Below, piece after piece: positions 32,989 through 41,609 of a DNA stretch of 64,000 bases. Source of the DNA: Micromonospora costi (GTDB taxonomy: Bacteria > Actinomycetota > Actinomycetes > Mycobacteriales > Micromonosporaceae); assembly GCF_003626655.1 (NCBI RefSeq), contig NZ_RBAN01000004.1, positions 620,001-684,000 on the forward strand. Direction: 5' to 3'. Made by a program: the position numbers and the translations under genes. The stretch's first letter is position 1. Every line of letters starts with the position of its first letter. The notes beneath the pieces are model-generated. The model ran no database searches, was not told the origin of the DNA, and was given only the letters and a program-made list of their open reading frames with translations.

Positions 32989-34155
32989 TCAGCGCTTGGG
33001 ACGGAGGGCGTCGACCCTGGCGACGGACTGGTCGATGCGAGCCTCGGTCAGCTGGCCTCGGCGGACCAGATCAACCACGGTGTCCAGCGTCTTGTCGACG
33101 ACGTTCGGGTCATACACCTGCTGGTTGGCAAAGACGAGGAGGTCGACACCCGCCTGCAGCGCCAGGTGGACCGCCTCGGCGGAGCCGAAGCGGCGAGTGA
33201 TGGCGACGGCCTGCATGTCGTCGGTGACGACTGGTCCCTGCCAGCCAAGCTCGTTGCGGAGCACGTTCGTCACCACCGCCCCCGACAGGGACGCCGGCCG
33301 GTTCGGGTCCAGCTGTTTGTTCAGCACGTGCGCGGCCATCACCGAGTCCGCGAGGCCGGCCCGTATCAGTCGTCGAAACGGCTCCAGCTCGATCGGCCGC
33401 CACGTGTCGCTGACGTCGACGACCTCGAAGTCGGTGTTACCGGCGGCGCTGCCGGAACCCGGAAAGTGTTTCAGCACGGTCTTCACACCGGCAGCCCGGT
33501 GGATCTGGATCTCTTCGGTCGCGTTGCTGACGACGACATCGGGATCAGCGGAGAAGCTGCGGTCCAGCCGTCCGATCGCACGGCTCTCGGGGTTGACGTT
33601 CAGGTCCACCACCGGCGTGTAATTGAGGTTGACGCCGATGCGCGTCAGGCTGTCGACCAGGCCTCGTGCCCACTCCCGCGTCGCCGACGCGGAGTTCTCC
33701 GCGCCGATCTCCGCCTGCGATTTTGTCGCCGGGAACCCGTTGCTCGGATTGAGCCGGCTGGTCTGGCCCCCTTCCTGATCGATCGACACGATGAGCCGGC
33801 CCGACGAGGCAGACTTGAGGTCATTGATCAGAGCGGTAACCTGCTGCGGGGAGCGGATGTTGCGCTCGGACCTGGTTTCCAGGTCGCGGTCGAACAGGAT
33901 CACTCCACCGAGGCCCGCTCTGATGGCTCTGACGATCCAGTCGTTGCGGCTCACTCGGTCTCCGCGGAAACCCACGACCAGCAGGCTGGCAATCTTCCGC
34001 CGCAGCGCCGCCTCATCCGCCCGTCCGCTAGGGGGGCGAACGACGCGGCTGGTCGGCGCCGACGTGGGCACGGCAGCTTGGCCGGTGCAGGCGGTGAGTG
34101 CGGCCACAGCGGCCGAACCAGCCCCGGCGAGCACCAGCCGGCGAGGCAGACGCAC
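32989..34155 (-). CDS. Glycoside hydrolase family 3 lipoprotein (beta-N-acetylhexosaminidase-like)
   Basis: About 388 aa. With GTG 34155 as start the N-terminus is a textbook lipoprotein signal (RLPRRLVLAGAGSAAVAALT and lipobox LTAC); an ATG at 34221 would give an atypically long one. Family 3 landmarks: IVSIDQEGGQTSRL, KHFPGSGSAAGNTDFE and the nucleophile region VVTDDMQAV (Asp). In bacterial NagZ the KHFPGHGD..DSH loop has a catalytic Asp-His pair; here the His is replaced (KHFPGSGS), as in a distinct actinobacterial subgroup. It probably trims cell-wall or chitin sugars outside the cell. Confidence 0.85.
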   Translation of the reverse strand: MRLPRRLVLAGAGSAAVAALTACTGQAAVPTSAPTSRVVRPPSGRADEAALRRKIASLLVVGFRGDRVSRNDWIVRAIRAGLGGVILFDRDLETRSERNIRSPQQVTALINDLKSASSGRLIVSIDQEGGQTSRLNPSNGFPATKSQAEIGAENSASATREWARGLVDSLTRIGVNLNYTPVVDLNVNPESRAIGRLDRSFSADPDVVVSNATEEIQIHRAAGVKTVLKHFPGSGSAAGNTDFEVVDVSDTWRPIELEPFRRLIRAGLADSVMAAHVLNKQLDPNRPASLSGAVVTNVLRNELGWQGPVVTDDMQAVAITRRFGSAEAVHLALQAGVDLLVFANQQVYDPNVVDKTLDTVVDLVRRGQLTEARIDQSVARVDALRPKR

Positions 34156-34347
34156 CCTGTTCACACCCCGCACGCTAGGGACCGTCACGCACCGGGAGCT
34201 GTGCGAACGCGTAGCCCTCACTCGTTCGATGCCCAGGGCGCCGTCGACAGCACGTGCTTCCCGCGAGGAGCACCGAGGCGGCGACCCGACTCGGCCGGAG
34301 CCGCCGCCGACGCGCCGCGCACGCTGCCGTGTCAGCCTGTGGCGTCG

Positions 34348-34935
34348 TCAGCTGCCCGGCTCGGCGTAGGCGGCCAGGATCGTCTTGGCGATGAATCGGG
34401 CGGCGTCCGCGCCGTCTAGTCGCCCCTTGGCCACGTCGATGGCCGCGCCGTGGATGACGTGGTGCAGGACGCTGGTCAGCCACTCCGCGGGCAGGTCCGC
34501 CCGGAACGCTCCTTCCGCCTGGCCGCGGCGGATGAGATCGTCAACGCGCTGCGCCGGTTTGGCGTGCAGTTCCTGCACCCGCCCCGACGGCAACGCCTCC
34601 TGCGCCGCCTCCAGTACGGCGGTCCACTGGGCGACCAGCAACCAGCTGGACGTGATCAGGGCCTCGAGTGCGTCACGGGGATCACCGGTCAGGTCGAGGT
34701 TTCCCAGGACGGCCTCCCCCTCGGCCAGCGCTCGGGTGAGCGCGGCCTCCACCAGCGCTTCGCGGGACGGGAAGTGCCCGTAGAGCGTGACTCGCCCCAC
34801 CCCGGCAGCTCTGGCGATGTCACTGACGCTCGCGCCCGCGTCACGGCTCAGGCAGGCCACGGCCGCGTCCAGGATCTTCGCGACGTTCTGCTCGGCGTCG
34901 GCTCTGCGGGTCGGCCTGGCCGGCGGGTGAGACAT
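34348..34935 (-). CDS. TetR-family repressor
   Basis: 195 aa. N-terminal helix-turn-helix: ILDAAVACLSRDAGASVSDIARAAGVGRVTLYGHFPSREALVEAAL (HTH about residues 18-62). The C-terminal all-helical ligand domain is diverged. ATG 34935 has AGGGAG 6 nt upstream; an upstream open extension overlaps the operator. It is divergent from a DHA2 drug exporter over a 93-bp spacer with a GAACA-TGTTC palindrome, the standard layout of a self-regulated efflux unit. Confidence 0.92.
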   Translation of the reverse strand: MSHPPARPTRRADAEQNVAKILDAAVACLSRDAGASVSDIARAAGVGRVTLYGHFPSREALVEAALTRALAEGEAVLGNLDLTGDPRDALEALITSSWLLVAQWTAVLEAAQEALPSGRVQELHAKPAQRVDDLIRRGQAEGAFRADLPAEWLTSVLHHVIHGAAIDVAKGRLDGADAARFIAKTILAAYAEPGS

Positions 34936-34989
34936 GTAACTCCCTAACTCATACAGCCCTGTTCGGGTTATGGTAGCTCCCCACAACTC

Positions 34990-35003
34990 GAACACTACTG
35001 TTC
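34990..35003. promoter_or_regulatory. TetR-type operator
   Basis: GAACA-ctac-TGTTC palindrome, 26 bp before the MFS start. A related half-site CTGTTCGGG lies near 34961-34970. Likely bound by the divergent TetR protein. Confidence 0.65.
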
Positions 35004-35028
35004 AACTTACGGAAGGAGGTCGACCGTC

Positions 35029-36420
35029 ATGGCCGAACCCATGACCGTCACCACCGCGCCCCCTCATCCCCACCCCCAGCGCTGGAAGATCCTGGGCCTC
35101 GTCGGGGTCGCGCAACTGATGCTGATCCTGGACGTCACCGTTGTCGCGATCGCCCTGCCGCACATGGGCGCGGACCTTGGGCTGAAGCGGGAGGCCCTCA
35201 CCTGGGTGGTCAGCGGGTACACCCTCACCTTCGGGGGCCTGCTGCTGCTCGGCGGTCGCGCCGCCGACCTGTTCGGCGCCCGTCGCCTGGTCCTCGCCGG
35301 GCTCCTGCTGTTCACCGCCGCGTCCCTCACCGCCGGACTCGCGAACAGCGGCACCATGCTGTTGGGCGGTCGCATCGCGCAGGGCCTGGCCGCGGCGATC
35401 CTCTCCCCCGCCGCGCTGTCGCTGATCGTCACCATCTTCGACGGCGAAGAACGCAACAGGGCCCTCGGAATCTGGTCGGCCCTCGGTGGCGGGGGCGCCG
35501 CCGTCGGTGTCCTTCTCGGCGGCCTGCTGACCGCCGGGCCCGGCTGGCCCTGGGCGTTCTTCATCAACGTCCCCGTGGGGCTCGTCCTCCTGCTCACCCT
35601 CCGCACGCAGCTTCCGACGCAGCCTCGACCCGTCGCCGGCGGTCGGCTTGACGTGCCGGGCGCGGTGCTGGTGACGGCCGCTACCGGGTCGCTGATCTAC
35701 GCCCTGATCCAGGCCGGAGACCGAGGCTGGGCCGCGCCAGCCACCGCGATCCTGCTGGTCGCGGCAGTGGTGCTCTACGCGGCGTTCGTCGTCCGCCAGC
35801 GCCTCGCCGCCAGCCCTCTCATGGATGTGCGACTTCTCCTCCGCCGGCCGGTGGCCGCCGGAACGCTGCTCATCCTCGTCGCGACCGCTCTGATGATCAG
35901 CGTCTTCTTCCTCGGCACGTTCTACTTCCAGAACCATCGAGGGTACGGCGCGCTGCACACCGGGCTGCTCTTCCTTCCCGTGGCGCTCGCGACCATGCTC
36001 GGCGCGAACGCCACCGGTCGCATCATCGGTCGTGCGGGCGCCCGGGCCTGCGCTGTTCTGGGACTTCTCCTCGCGGCAGTCGGTATGGCGACCCCCGCCC
36101 TCTGGGCCGGAACGCTGGCCATGGTGGTCGGGGTGGGCGTCGCCTCCGCCGGCACCGGCGCCGTCTTTGTCGTCGCCTCCGCGACCGCGCTCGGCCAGGT
36201 CCAGCCGCACGAGTCCGGTCTCGCGTCCGGAATCGTCAGCACCTCCCACGAGTTCGGCGCCTCACTCGGCGCGGCCGTCGTGTCCAGCGTCGCCGCGGCA
36301 AGCATCGCCGGCACCAGCACCGCCGGCTTCGAACACGGCTTCACGACCGGCGCCGTCATCGCCGCCACCGCGGCGGTCCTCGCCTTCATCCTCATCCCGA
36401 GCGCACGCTCCCGCCAGTGA
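35029..36420 (+). CDS. MFS multidrug exporter, DHA2 (EmrB/QacA-like)
   Basis: 463 aa with about 14 helices. LILDVTVVAIALPHMGADLG (motif D1), LGGRAADLFGARRLVLAG (motif A) and GRIAQGLAAAILSPAALSLI (motif C) are all present. GGAAGGAGGT lies 9 nt before the ATG. Divergent TetR gene and operator indicate drug-induced expression. A near-perfect hairpin terminator follows at 36430. Confidence 0.92.
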   Translation: MAEPMTVTTAPPHPHPQRWKILGLVGVAQLMLILDVTVVAIALPHMGADLGLKREALTWVVSGYTLTFGGLLLLGGRAADLFGARRLVLAGLLLFTAASLTAGLANSGTMLLGGRIAQGLAAAILSPAALSLIVTIFDGEERNRALGIWSALGGGGAAVGVLLGGLLTAGPGWPWAFFINVPVGLVLLLTLRTQLPTQPRPVAGGRLDVPGAVLVTAATGSLIYALIQAGDRGWAAPATAILLVAAVVLYAAFVVRQRLAASPLMDVRLLLRRPVAAGTLLILVATALMISVFFLGTFYFQNHRGYGALHTGLLFLPVALATMLGANATGRIIGRAGARACAVLGLLLAAVGMATPALWAGTLAMVVGVGVASAGTGAVFVVASATALGQVQPHESGLASGIVSTSHEFGASLGAAVVSSVAAASIAGTSTAGFEHGFTTGAVIAATAAVLAFILIPSARSRQ

Positions 36421-36429
36421 ACCCCGGCG

Positions 36430-36459
36430 TCCCGGCGGGCGGTCACCCGCCTGCCGGGA
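36430..36459 (+). terminator. Hairpin terminator after the MFS gene
   Basis: Arms 36430-36442 (TCCCGGCGGGCGG) and 36447-36459 (CCGCCTGCCGGGA) pair over 13 bp with one G-T position, closed by a 4-nt loop, 10 bp past the stop codon. Confidence 0.75.
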
Positions 36460-36592
36460 GCGTCGGCACCAGCTCACAGACATGCCGTACGGCCGGCCGA
36501 CCGGGCAACCTTCGCGTGCCGCGGTGCTCCTACCTGACGGCGCCCACATGAGCGGTGTGCTGCCCGCCTTCGCGGCATGCGCTGGTTCTGGT

Positions 36593-37123
36593 TCAGCCGG
36601 CTGCTGACGGCGGCTTCACCAGCTGATACATGACGTGGTCCTGCCACCGGCCGGCGATGTTGAGGTATTCCGGCGCCATACCGAACCGCACGAACCCGTT
36701 GCGTTCCAGCACCCGCTGCGATCTGACGTTGTGCAGCAGGGTCTCGGCCTGCACGCGATGCAGCCCCAGGTCCTCGAAGGCCACCCGCACCATCTCGCAG
36801 ACCGCCTTGGTCGCGACCCCTCGGCCGTTGTGGCTGGCGCTCACCCAGTAGCCCATGGAGCACGACTGGAACGGGCCCCGAACGATGCCGTTGAGCGTGA
36901 TGCGGCCGCTCACGCCACCGGAGTCGTCGAGGATCACGTGCGGCAGCTTCGATCCACGCTCGTACTGTTCAAGGTCGGCTTCGATGACGGCGCGCTGCCC
37001 ATCCGCCGTGAAGTAGTCCTCGCTCCGGACCGGTTCCCACGGCGCGAGGAACTCGCGGTTGACACGGAGCAACTCGGCCAGGGCCGGCGCGTCCTCCAGC
37101 GTGACGAGTCGGGTGATGTTCAC
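36593..37123 (-). CDS. GNAT acetyltransferase, RimJ/RimL type
   Basis: 176 aa. MGYWVSASHNGRGVATKAVCEMVRVAFEDL is the acetyl-CoA loop and HRVQAETLLHNVRSQRVLERNGF the C-terminal strand-helix, both typical of ribosomal-protein Ser/Ala N-acetyltransferases. Arrangement LAPWEPVRSEDYF at the N-terminal third is also usual for the group. Substrate not known; single gene. Confidence 0.9.
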   Translation of the reverse strand: MNITRLVTLEDAPALAELLRVNREFLAPWEPVRSEDYFTADGQRAVIEADLEQYERGSKLPHVILDDSGGVSGRITLNGIVRGPFQSCSMGYWVSASHNGRGVATKAVCEMVRVAFEDLGLHRVQAETLLHNVRSQRVLERNGFVRFGMAPEYLNIAGRWQDHVMYQLVKPPSAAG

Positions 37124-37195
37124 CCAACCATCGTCCCAGTAGCGCAGGTCCCCCTGCTCGCCAGGCCGGACGGGCCGCCGCCGACGCCGGGGCCG

Positions 37196-37591
37196 TTACG
37201 GCTTCTCGACCCACTGCACGATGGTGGGCCGTAGGCCGGTACGGAGGAATTCGTGGGCGGCCTGTCGGGCCACGTCTTCGCTGATCTCGAAGGGTTCGGC
37301 GTTCCTGGCGGCGAACCACGGGTCGGCGAACGCGTCCTCGGCGTCGTCGAAGGTCTGACCGGGTGGGGCGCCGGGCGGCAGCGGCCCCCAACTGAGCAGG
37401 ATGTCGGTCGCGTCCTCCCACGTCAGCCCGGACTGGTGGCCGGCAAGGTTGACGAACAGGGTCTGCACGCCGTCTTCGCTGACCAGCGACATGCCGTTAC
37501 TCGGTACGCGGTCGAGGACGGCGTCGAGGTCGGCGGGGCCGGCCACGATGGTGCACGTGTCGCCGATCCAGGCCTGCAGCGGCGCGTTCAT
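37196..37591 (-). CDS. Imm1-like immunity protein (orphan)
   Basis: 131 aa, soluble. The C-terminal pattern, ISEDVARQAAHEFLRTGLRPTIVQWVEKP, and the central LTWEDATDILLSWGPLPPG are like those of the Imm1 family, immunity proteins of polymorphic toxins. No toxin gene is next to it on either side in this window; the upstream open frame (37592-37750) has no recognisable toxin motif. The ATG at 37591 has only a weak ribosome site. The assignment is from motif resemblance only. Confidence 0.5.
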   Translation of the reverse strand: MNAPLQAWIGDTCTIVAGPADLDAVLDRVPSNGMSLVSEDGVQTLFVNLAGHQSGLTWEDATDILLSWGPLPPGAPPGQTFDDAEDAFADPWFAARNAEPFEISEDVARQAAHEFLRTGLRPTIVQWVEKP

Positions 37592-37872
37592 CGGCTGCCG
37601 ACTGGCGGTGGGGTTGCACAGCCGTTCCGGTGGCACGGAGAGCAGGTCGCCGACCAGCTTCCCGCCTTGGCTGACTCCAGCATCACGACCTGCTCCAGCG
37701 GTGGGCCTCGGCTTCCGGGGCCACGAGCCTAGCCGCTGCCGGAGCGACACGTGGTACCCGTGGCCGTCGACCTGATCAGGAATCGAGAAGCAGCCCGAGT
37801 GCCGTCCGGCCTAGCCTTTCTTCCAGACGGCCGGCACGTCGCCGAGCCTGGACCATCGAAAGGCAGCCCGCG

Positions 37873-38322
37873 ATGCCCGCGAAGACCTCCACGACAGAAT
37901 CCCACGGCTTCAGCGCCGACGAGCGCGCCGCCATGAAGGCGCGCGCCGCCGAGCTGCGCACCCAGGGCAAGAAGGGCACCAAGAAGGCGGACGATCTGCA
38001 AGCGGCACTCGACAGCATCGCGAAGATGGCGCCGGAGGATCGTGCGCTCGCCGAGCGCGTACACGTGGCGGTGACCACTGCCGCTCCGGACCTGTCGCCG
38101 AAGACCTGGTACGGGATGCCCGCCTACGCCAACGCCGACGGCAAGATCGTGGTCGCCTTCAAGAACTCGGGCAAGTTCAACACCCGCTACTCGACCCTGG
38201 AGTTCCAGGACGCGGCCACCCTCGACGACGGCGACCTGTGGCCGGTGTCGTACGCGATCCAGACGTGGAGCCCGGCGGTCGAGAAGAAGATCATGGAGTT
38301 GATGGAGGCCGCGGTCTCCTGA
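37873..38322 (+). CDS. DUF1801 family protein
   Basis: 149 aa. A Lys/Ala-rich N-terminal helix (20-45) precedes the DUF1801 core: LAERVHVAVTTAAPDLSPKTWYGMPAY...GKIVVAFKNSGKFNTRYSTLEF. The motif TWYGMPAY is diagnostic. Members are small cytoplasmic proteins sometimes called iron-chaperone-like, but a function has not been shown. AAAGG lies about 9 nt before ATG. Confidence 0.8.
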   Translation: MPAKTSTTESHGFSADERAAMKARAAELRTQGKKGTKKADDLQAALDSIAKMAPEDRALAERVHVAVTTAAPDLSPKTWYGMPAYANADGKIVVAFKNSGKFNTRYSTLEFQDAATLDDGDLWPVSYAIQTWSPAVEKKIMELMEAAVS

Positions 38323-38392
38323 CCGTCGCCGCGACCCCGGGCGCGCCTCGAGGGGACCCTGCCGGGCGCAGTCCAGCCGCTACTCTGCTGCC

Positions 38393-39103
38393 GTGGGACT
38401 GCGGTTCACGACGCGAGCGTCCGATTCGCCGTGGGTCGACACCGTGTGGACCTGCGCGAGCGAGCAGGTCACGCAGATGACTTCCGTCGCGACGGCGCAC
38501 TGGGGCCTCGTGTTCTGGACGCAGGAGGGCGGGGCGTACGCGGCGGTCTCCGGCCCCGAGACCGGCGCCGGCGTCGCGCCCGTGCCGGTGGACGCGACGT
38601 TCGTCGGCATCGAGTTCTCGCTCGGCACGTCACTGCGGGTCGTTCCCACGCCGGCCCTGGTCGACGCGGGCGCGGAACTGCCCGACGCCACGGCTCGGAC
38701 CTTCCGGTTGGACGGCGCGCGTTGGGAGACACCCGGCCCGGACGACGCCGAGGCCCTGGTCGACCGTCTTGTCCGCTGGGGAGCCGTGGTCCGGGATCCG
38801 CTGGTCACCGAGGTTCGCCGGGGCGCCTGCCCGTCGGTGTCGGCTCGCACCGTCGAACGCCGGTTCCGCGCCGCGACCGGGCTGACCCAGGGCGCCGTAC
38901 GGCAGATCGAACGCGCCCGCGAGGCCGCGGCGCTGCTGGCCGGCGGCCTCGCGGTCGCCGACGTCGTCAGCCGGCTCGCATACTTCGACGAGCCGCACCT
39001 GGCCCGGTCGTTGCAACGGTACGTGGGACGCACGGCACGGCAGCTGCGGGAGGGGGCCGGCGGCGCCATCGCCCTGGATCTGGTTCAGCCGGCGACGTCG
39101 TAG
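38393..39103 (+). CDS. AraC-family regulator
   Basis: 236 aa starting with GTG. The C-terminal half has the AraC DNA-binding domain: SVSARTVERRFRAATGLTQGAVRQIERAREAAALL, then VADVVSRLAYFDEPHLARSLQRYVGRTARQLR. The N-terminal half is a diverged cupin-like ligand domain with the segment THFxGxEF-like (ATFVGIEFSLGT). Its 3' end overlaps the convergent dihydrofolate-reductase-like gene by 19 bp. Confidence 0.9.
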   Translation: MGLRFTTRASDSPWVDTVWTCASEQVTQMTSVATAHWGLVFWTQEGGAYAAVSGPETGAGVAPVPVDATFVGIEFSLGTSLRVVPTPALVDAGAELPDATARTFRLDGARWETPGPDDAEALVDRLVRWGAVVRDPLVTEVRRGACPSVSARTVERRFRAATGLTQGAVRQIERAREAAALLAGGLAVADVVSRLAYFDEPHLARSLQRYVGRTARQLREGAGGAIALDLVQPATS

Positions 39104-39663
39104 ATCAGCTTCACCACGCCGTTCGGGTAGGCGGCGAAGTCCCGCAGGCGCAGCACCTGCTTCTCCTTGTCCGAGGTGCTGAACACGCTCTTCCCGGCGC
39201 CGAGCAGGGCGGGGAACACAAGCAGGTGGTAACGGTCGATCAGGCCCGCGTCCGACAGGCGCCGGGTCAGCTCGGCGCTGCCGTGGATGAAGATCGCGCC
39301 GCCCTCGCTCTTCTTCAGATCGAGGACGTCGTCGGTGGAACGCAGGATCGTCGTCGGGCCCCAACCGTCGACCAGGGCGTCCTCGGACAGCGTGCTCGAC
39401 AGGACGTACTTGGGCAGGTCCTTGTAGGCGGCGTGGTCCTCCGAGTCACGCCAGACCGGCGCGAACACCTCGTAGCTGCGGCGGCCGAACAGCAGCGCGC
39501 TGGTCTCGGCGAGCTCCTCCCCCTTGAGAGCGAAGGCCTCGGGCAGGACGTCGACGTCCTTGAACACCCAGCCACCGCTGCGGTGCTCCTCCCCCGGCCC
39601 ACCGCCGGGCGAGTCCACCACGCCGTCGAGCGACATGAACCCCGTGTAGACCAGCTGACGCAT
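39085..39663 (-). CDS. Dihydrofolate reductase family protein (RibD C-terminal fold)
   Basis: 192 aa. It has the usual start MRQLVYTGFMSLDGVVDSPGG, the LLFGRRSYEVFAPVW nucleotide region and IFIHGSAELTRRLSDAGLIDRYHLLVFPALLGAGKS. The domain is that of RibD C-terminal/YyaP reductases, which use NADPH; the true substrate is unknown and it lacks features of folate-specific DHFR. It overlaps the AraC regulator tail-to-tail by 19 bp. Confidence 0.9.
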   Translation of the reverse strand: MRQLVYTGFMSLDGVVDSPGGGPGEEHRSGGWVFKDVDVLPEAFALKGEELAETSALLFGRRSYEVFAPVWRDSEDHAAYKDLPKYVLSSTLSEDALVDGWGPTTILRSTDDVLDLKKSEGGAIFIHGSAELTRRLSDAGLIDRYHLLVFPALLGAGKSVFSTSDKEKQVLRLRDFAAYPNGVVKLIYDVAG

Positions 39664-39836
39664 GCGCCTTCTCTCCTCTTCGTCGGAACACCGGCGCCCA
39701 TGCTAGGAGGCGGCCATAGCGATGGTCTTGTACAGAAACGACAAGCCCCCGACCCGCCACCCCATCACCGCTACACGATGCTCGGCGCACTAGCATTGCC
39801 GCGCGGTCCGGGATGGTGCGGTGGAAACGAGGCGCG

Positions 39837-40553
39837 ATGGATTGGCTCCGGCGGTTGCTGGGCGGCGGCGGGCGGGTCCACCTCGATCCGCAGCGGCAGC
39901 AGGCGTTGCTACGGGACGTCCAGCACCGGTACGGCGCCGCCACGCGGGTCCGGTTTCCGGAGCAGGTCGACGCGGTCACCAGCACGTTGGACGGTGACGA
40001 CGGCCTGGTGGTGGCGGCCCGGATTCTCTGTCAGGTCGCCGACGAGGCCCACGCGGACCTGCAGGCCCAGGCCCACGACATACACGTCCGGACGGGCCGG
40101 CGACTCCTGGTGCACCGCCGGAACTACCGGCCGTTGTGGAGGGAGGCCGGGCCCGCGCTGCGGTGGCCGCTGTTCGCGTTGCCGAGCGGCTTTCATCCGT
40201 ACGTGCAGGTGGCCGCCGCCGTCACGGTGGCCGGCAGCCAGGCGTCCCGGCTCGACCGGGTGACCGACCCGAACCCGCTGCTGGTCCACCTGTTCGAGGT
40301 GCTCGACCTCACCACCGCGGGCTGGGAGTACGGACGGGTGCGGGTGGACACCGATGCCGCGGCCCTGGCCGACCGGATGATCACGACCGCCGGGCAGGTT
40401 CTCGCCGCCATGGACGACCCGCCCCGGCTGCCACCTGCGATGCGCGAGTTGATGCGCCGCAACAACACGCTCGACGTCCACGATCCGAGCGGCCCTCGGG
40501 TGGTCGGTGGGTTCAACCTGGGCGCGAGGCTGCGGGAGCAGTTGCTGGTTTGA
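39837..40553 (+). CDS. Hypothetical protein, soluble
   Basis: 238 aa with no recognised family. It begins MDWLRRLLGGGGRVHLDPQ and is rich in Arg and Leu; a central segment SGFHPYVQVAAAVTVAGSQ is hydrophobic but too polar for a clear membrane helix. ATG 39837 is preferred (GAGG 5 nt upstream) over one at 39813. The AraC-type gene follows 9 bp later on the same strand, so they may be one transcript. Confidence 0.7.
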   Translation: MDWLRRLLGGGGRVHLDPQRQQALLRDVQHRYGAATRVRFPEQVDAVTSTLDGDDGLVVAARILCQVADEAHADLQAQAHDIHVRTGRRLLVHRRNYRPLWREAGPALRWPLFALPSGFHPYVQVAAAVTVAGSQASRLDRVTDPNPLLVHLFEVLDLTTAGWEYGRVRVDTDAAALADRMITTAGQVLAAMDDPPRLPPAMRELMRRNNTLDVHDPSGPRVVGGFNLGARLREQLLV

Positions 40554-40562
40554 AGCGAGGCC

Positions 40563-41429
40563 GTGCGCCGCGCGGGTGGCTCGTACCATGACCGTGTGCG
40601 ACCTGGCGGGCCGGTTCGTGTCGCGGGGGCCGTGGTGGACATCGCGGTCCCCGCACGGCCGAGCCGCGTGACGGGGGTCCGCATGGCGGGGTTCCGCGGT
40701 CGGGCGGAGGGACCCGTCGAGCTTCAGATGGTTCCGCACCCGGCGCTCACGGTGTTCGTCGATCTCGGCGACGCGCTGGTCGTGGATGGCGCCAGCGGCG
40801 GGCGGAAGCGAGGCAGCGTCGTCGTCGGTCTGGCTCCGGGCCGCGTACGAGGGTGCGGACGGGACGCCGACCTTCTGCAGCTACGGCTTTCGCCGGTGCT
40901 CGCCCATTCGGTGTTGGGGGACTCGCACGATTGGGGCACCGGCGTGATCGCGCTCGATGATCTCTGGGGGCGCGACGCCGAGCGGGTCCGGGAGCAACTG
41001 CGCGCTACGGGGTCGTGGCAGGACCGATTCGCGGTCGTGGAGGCCGCGCTCGCCCGACGGCAGGACGCGGGCCGGGCGGTGGATCCGGAGGTCGCCGTCA
41101 GTTGGGGGCGGATCGTCCGCAGCCGCGGGCGGGTACGGGTCGAGCGACTGGCGGCGGAGGTGGGCTGGAGCCGCAAACGGCTGTGGTCCCGGTTCCGGTC
41201 CCAGATCGGTCTCACGCCGAAACGCGCCGCGATGGTGGTCCGGTTCGACCACGTGGCGCACCGCCTCGCCGGCGGACGGGGTGTCGCTCAGGTCGCGGCG
41301 GAGAGTGGTTTCGCCGATCAATCCCACCTCTGCCGGGATGTCATGGCCATCGCAGGTATGACGCCCCGGGCCGTGGCGGTTGCGCCGTGGCTCGCGGTCG
41401 ACGACGTCGCGTGGCCCACGCGGGCGTGA
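40563..41429 (+). CDS. AraC-family regulator
   Basis: 288 aa. The C-terminal domain, VRVERLAAEVGWSRKRLWSRFRSQIGLTPKRAAMVVRFDHVAHRL followed by VAQVAAESGFADQSHLCRDVMAIAGMTP, is a clear AraC double HTH. The N-terminal part (about 20-170) resembles the non-cupin DUF6597-like ligand domain of many actinomycete AraC proteins. The start is uncertain; a GTG at 40596 is an alternative and would remove 11 residues. It follows the hypothetical gene by 9 bp. Confidence 0.88.
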   Translation: MRRAGGSYHDRVRPGGPVRVAGAVVDIAVPARPSRVTGVRMAGFRGRAEGPVELQMVPHPALTVFVDLGDALVVDGASGGRKRGSVVVGLAPGRVRGCGRDADLLQLRLSPVLAHSVLGDSHDWGTGVIALDDLWGRDAERVREQLRATGSWQDRFAVVEAALARRQDAGRAVDPEVAVSWGRIVRSRGRVRVERLAAEVGWSRKRLWSRFRSQIGLTPKRAAMVVRFDHVAHRLAGGRGVAQVAAESGFADQSHLCRDVMAIAGMTPRAVAVAPWLAVDDVAWPTRA

Positions 41430-41609
41430 GCACCGCAACGGTGACGGGTGCTCCCGCCACTGGCTGGCAGGGCGGAACATTTCTCCAAGACACTCGCTGA
41501 TCCGCCAGCGATGCTGACCGTCATCCGGCAGACGCACGGTGGCCCTGAGTCACGTGACGGACGGTAGGAGGCGGCCGATGGCACAGCACGCGCCCGGGTC
41601 GGGGACGAC

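Noticed and set aside
32500-34419. Plus-strand 639-codon frame across the nuoA-GH3 region
   Set aside because: It crosses two genes and their spacer on the other strand without a start signal or family motif.
35002-36249. Minus-strand frame of about 415 codons opposite the DHA2 MFS gene
   Set aside because: Repetitive Gly/Glu/Arg/Asp text, no ribosome site, and the plus-strand product has all MFS motifs.
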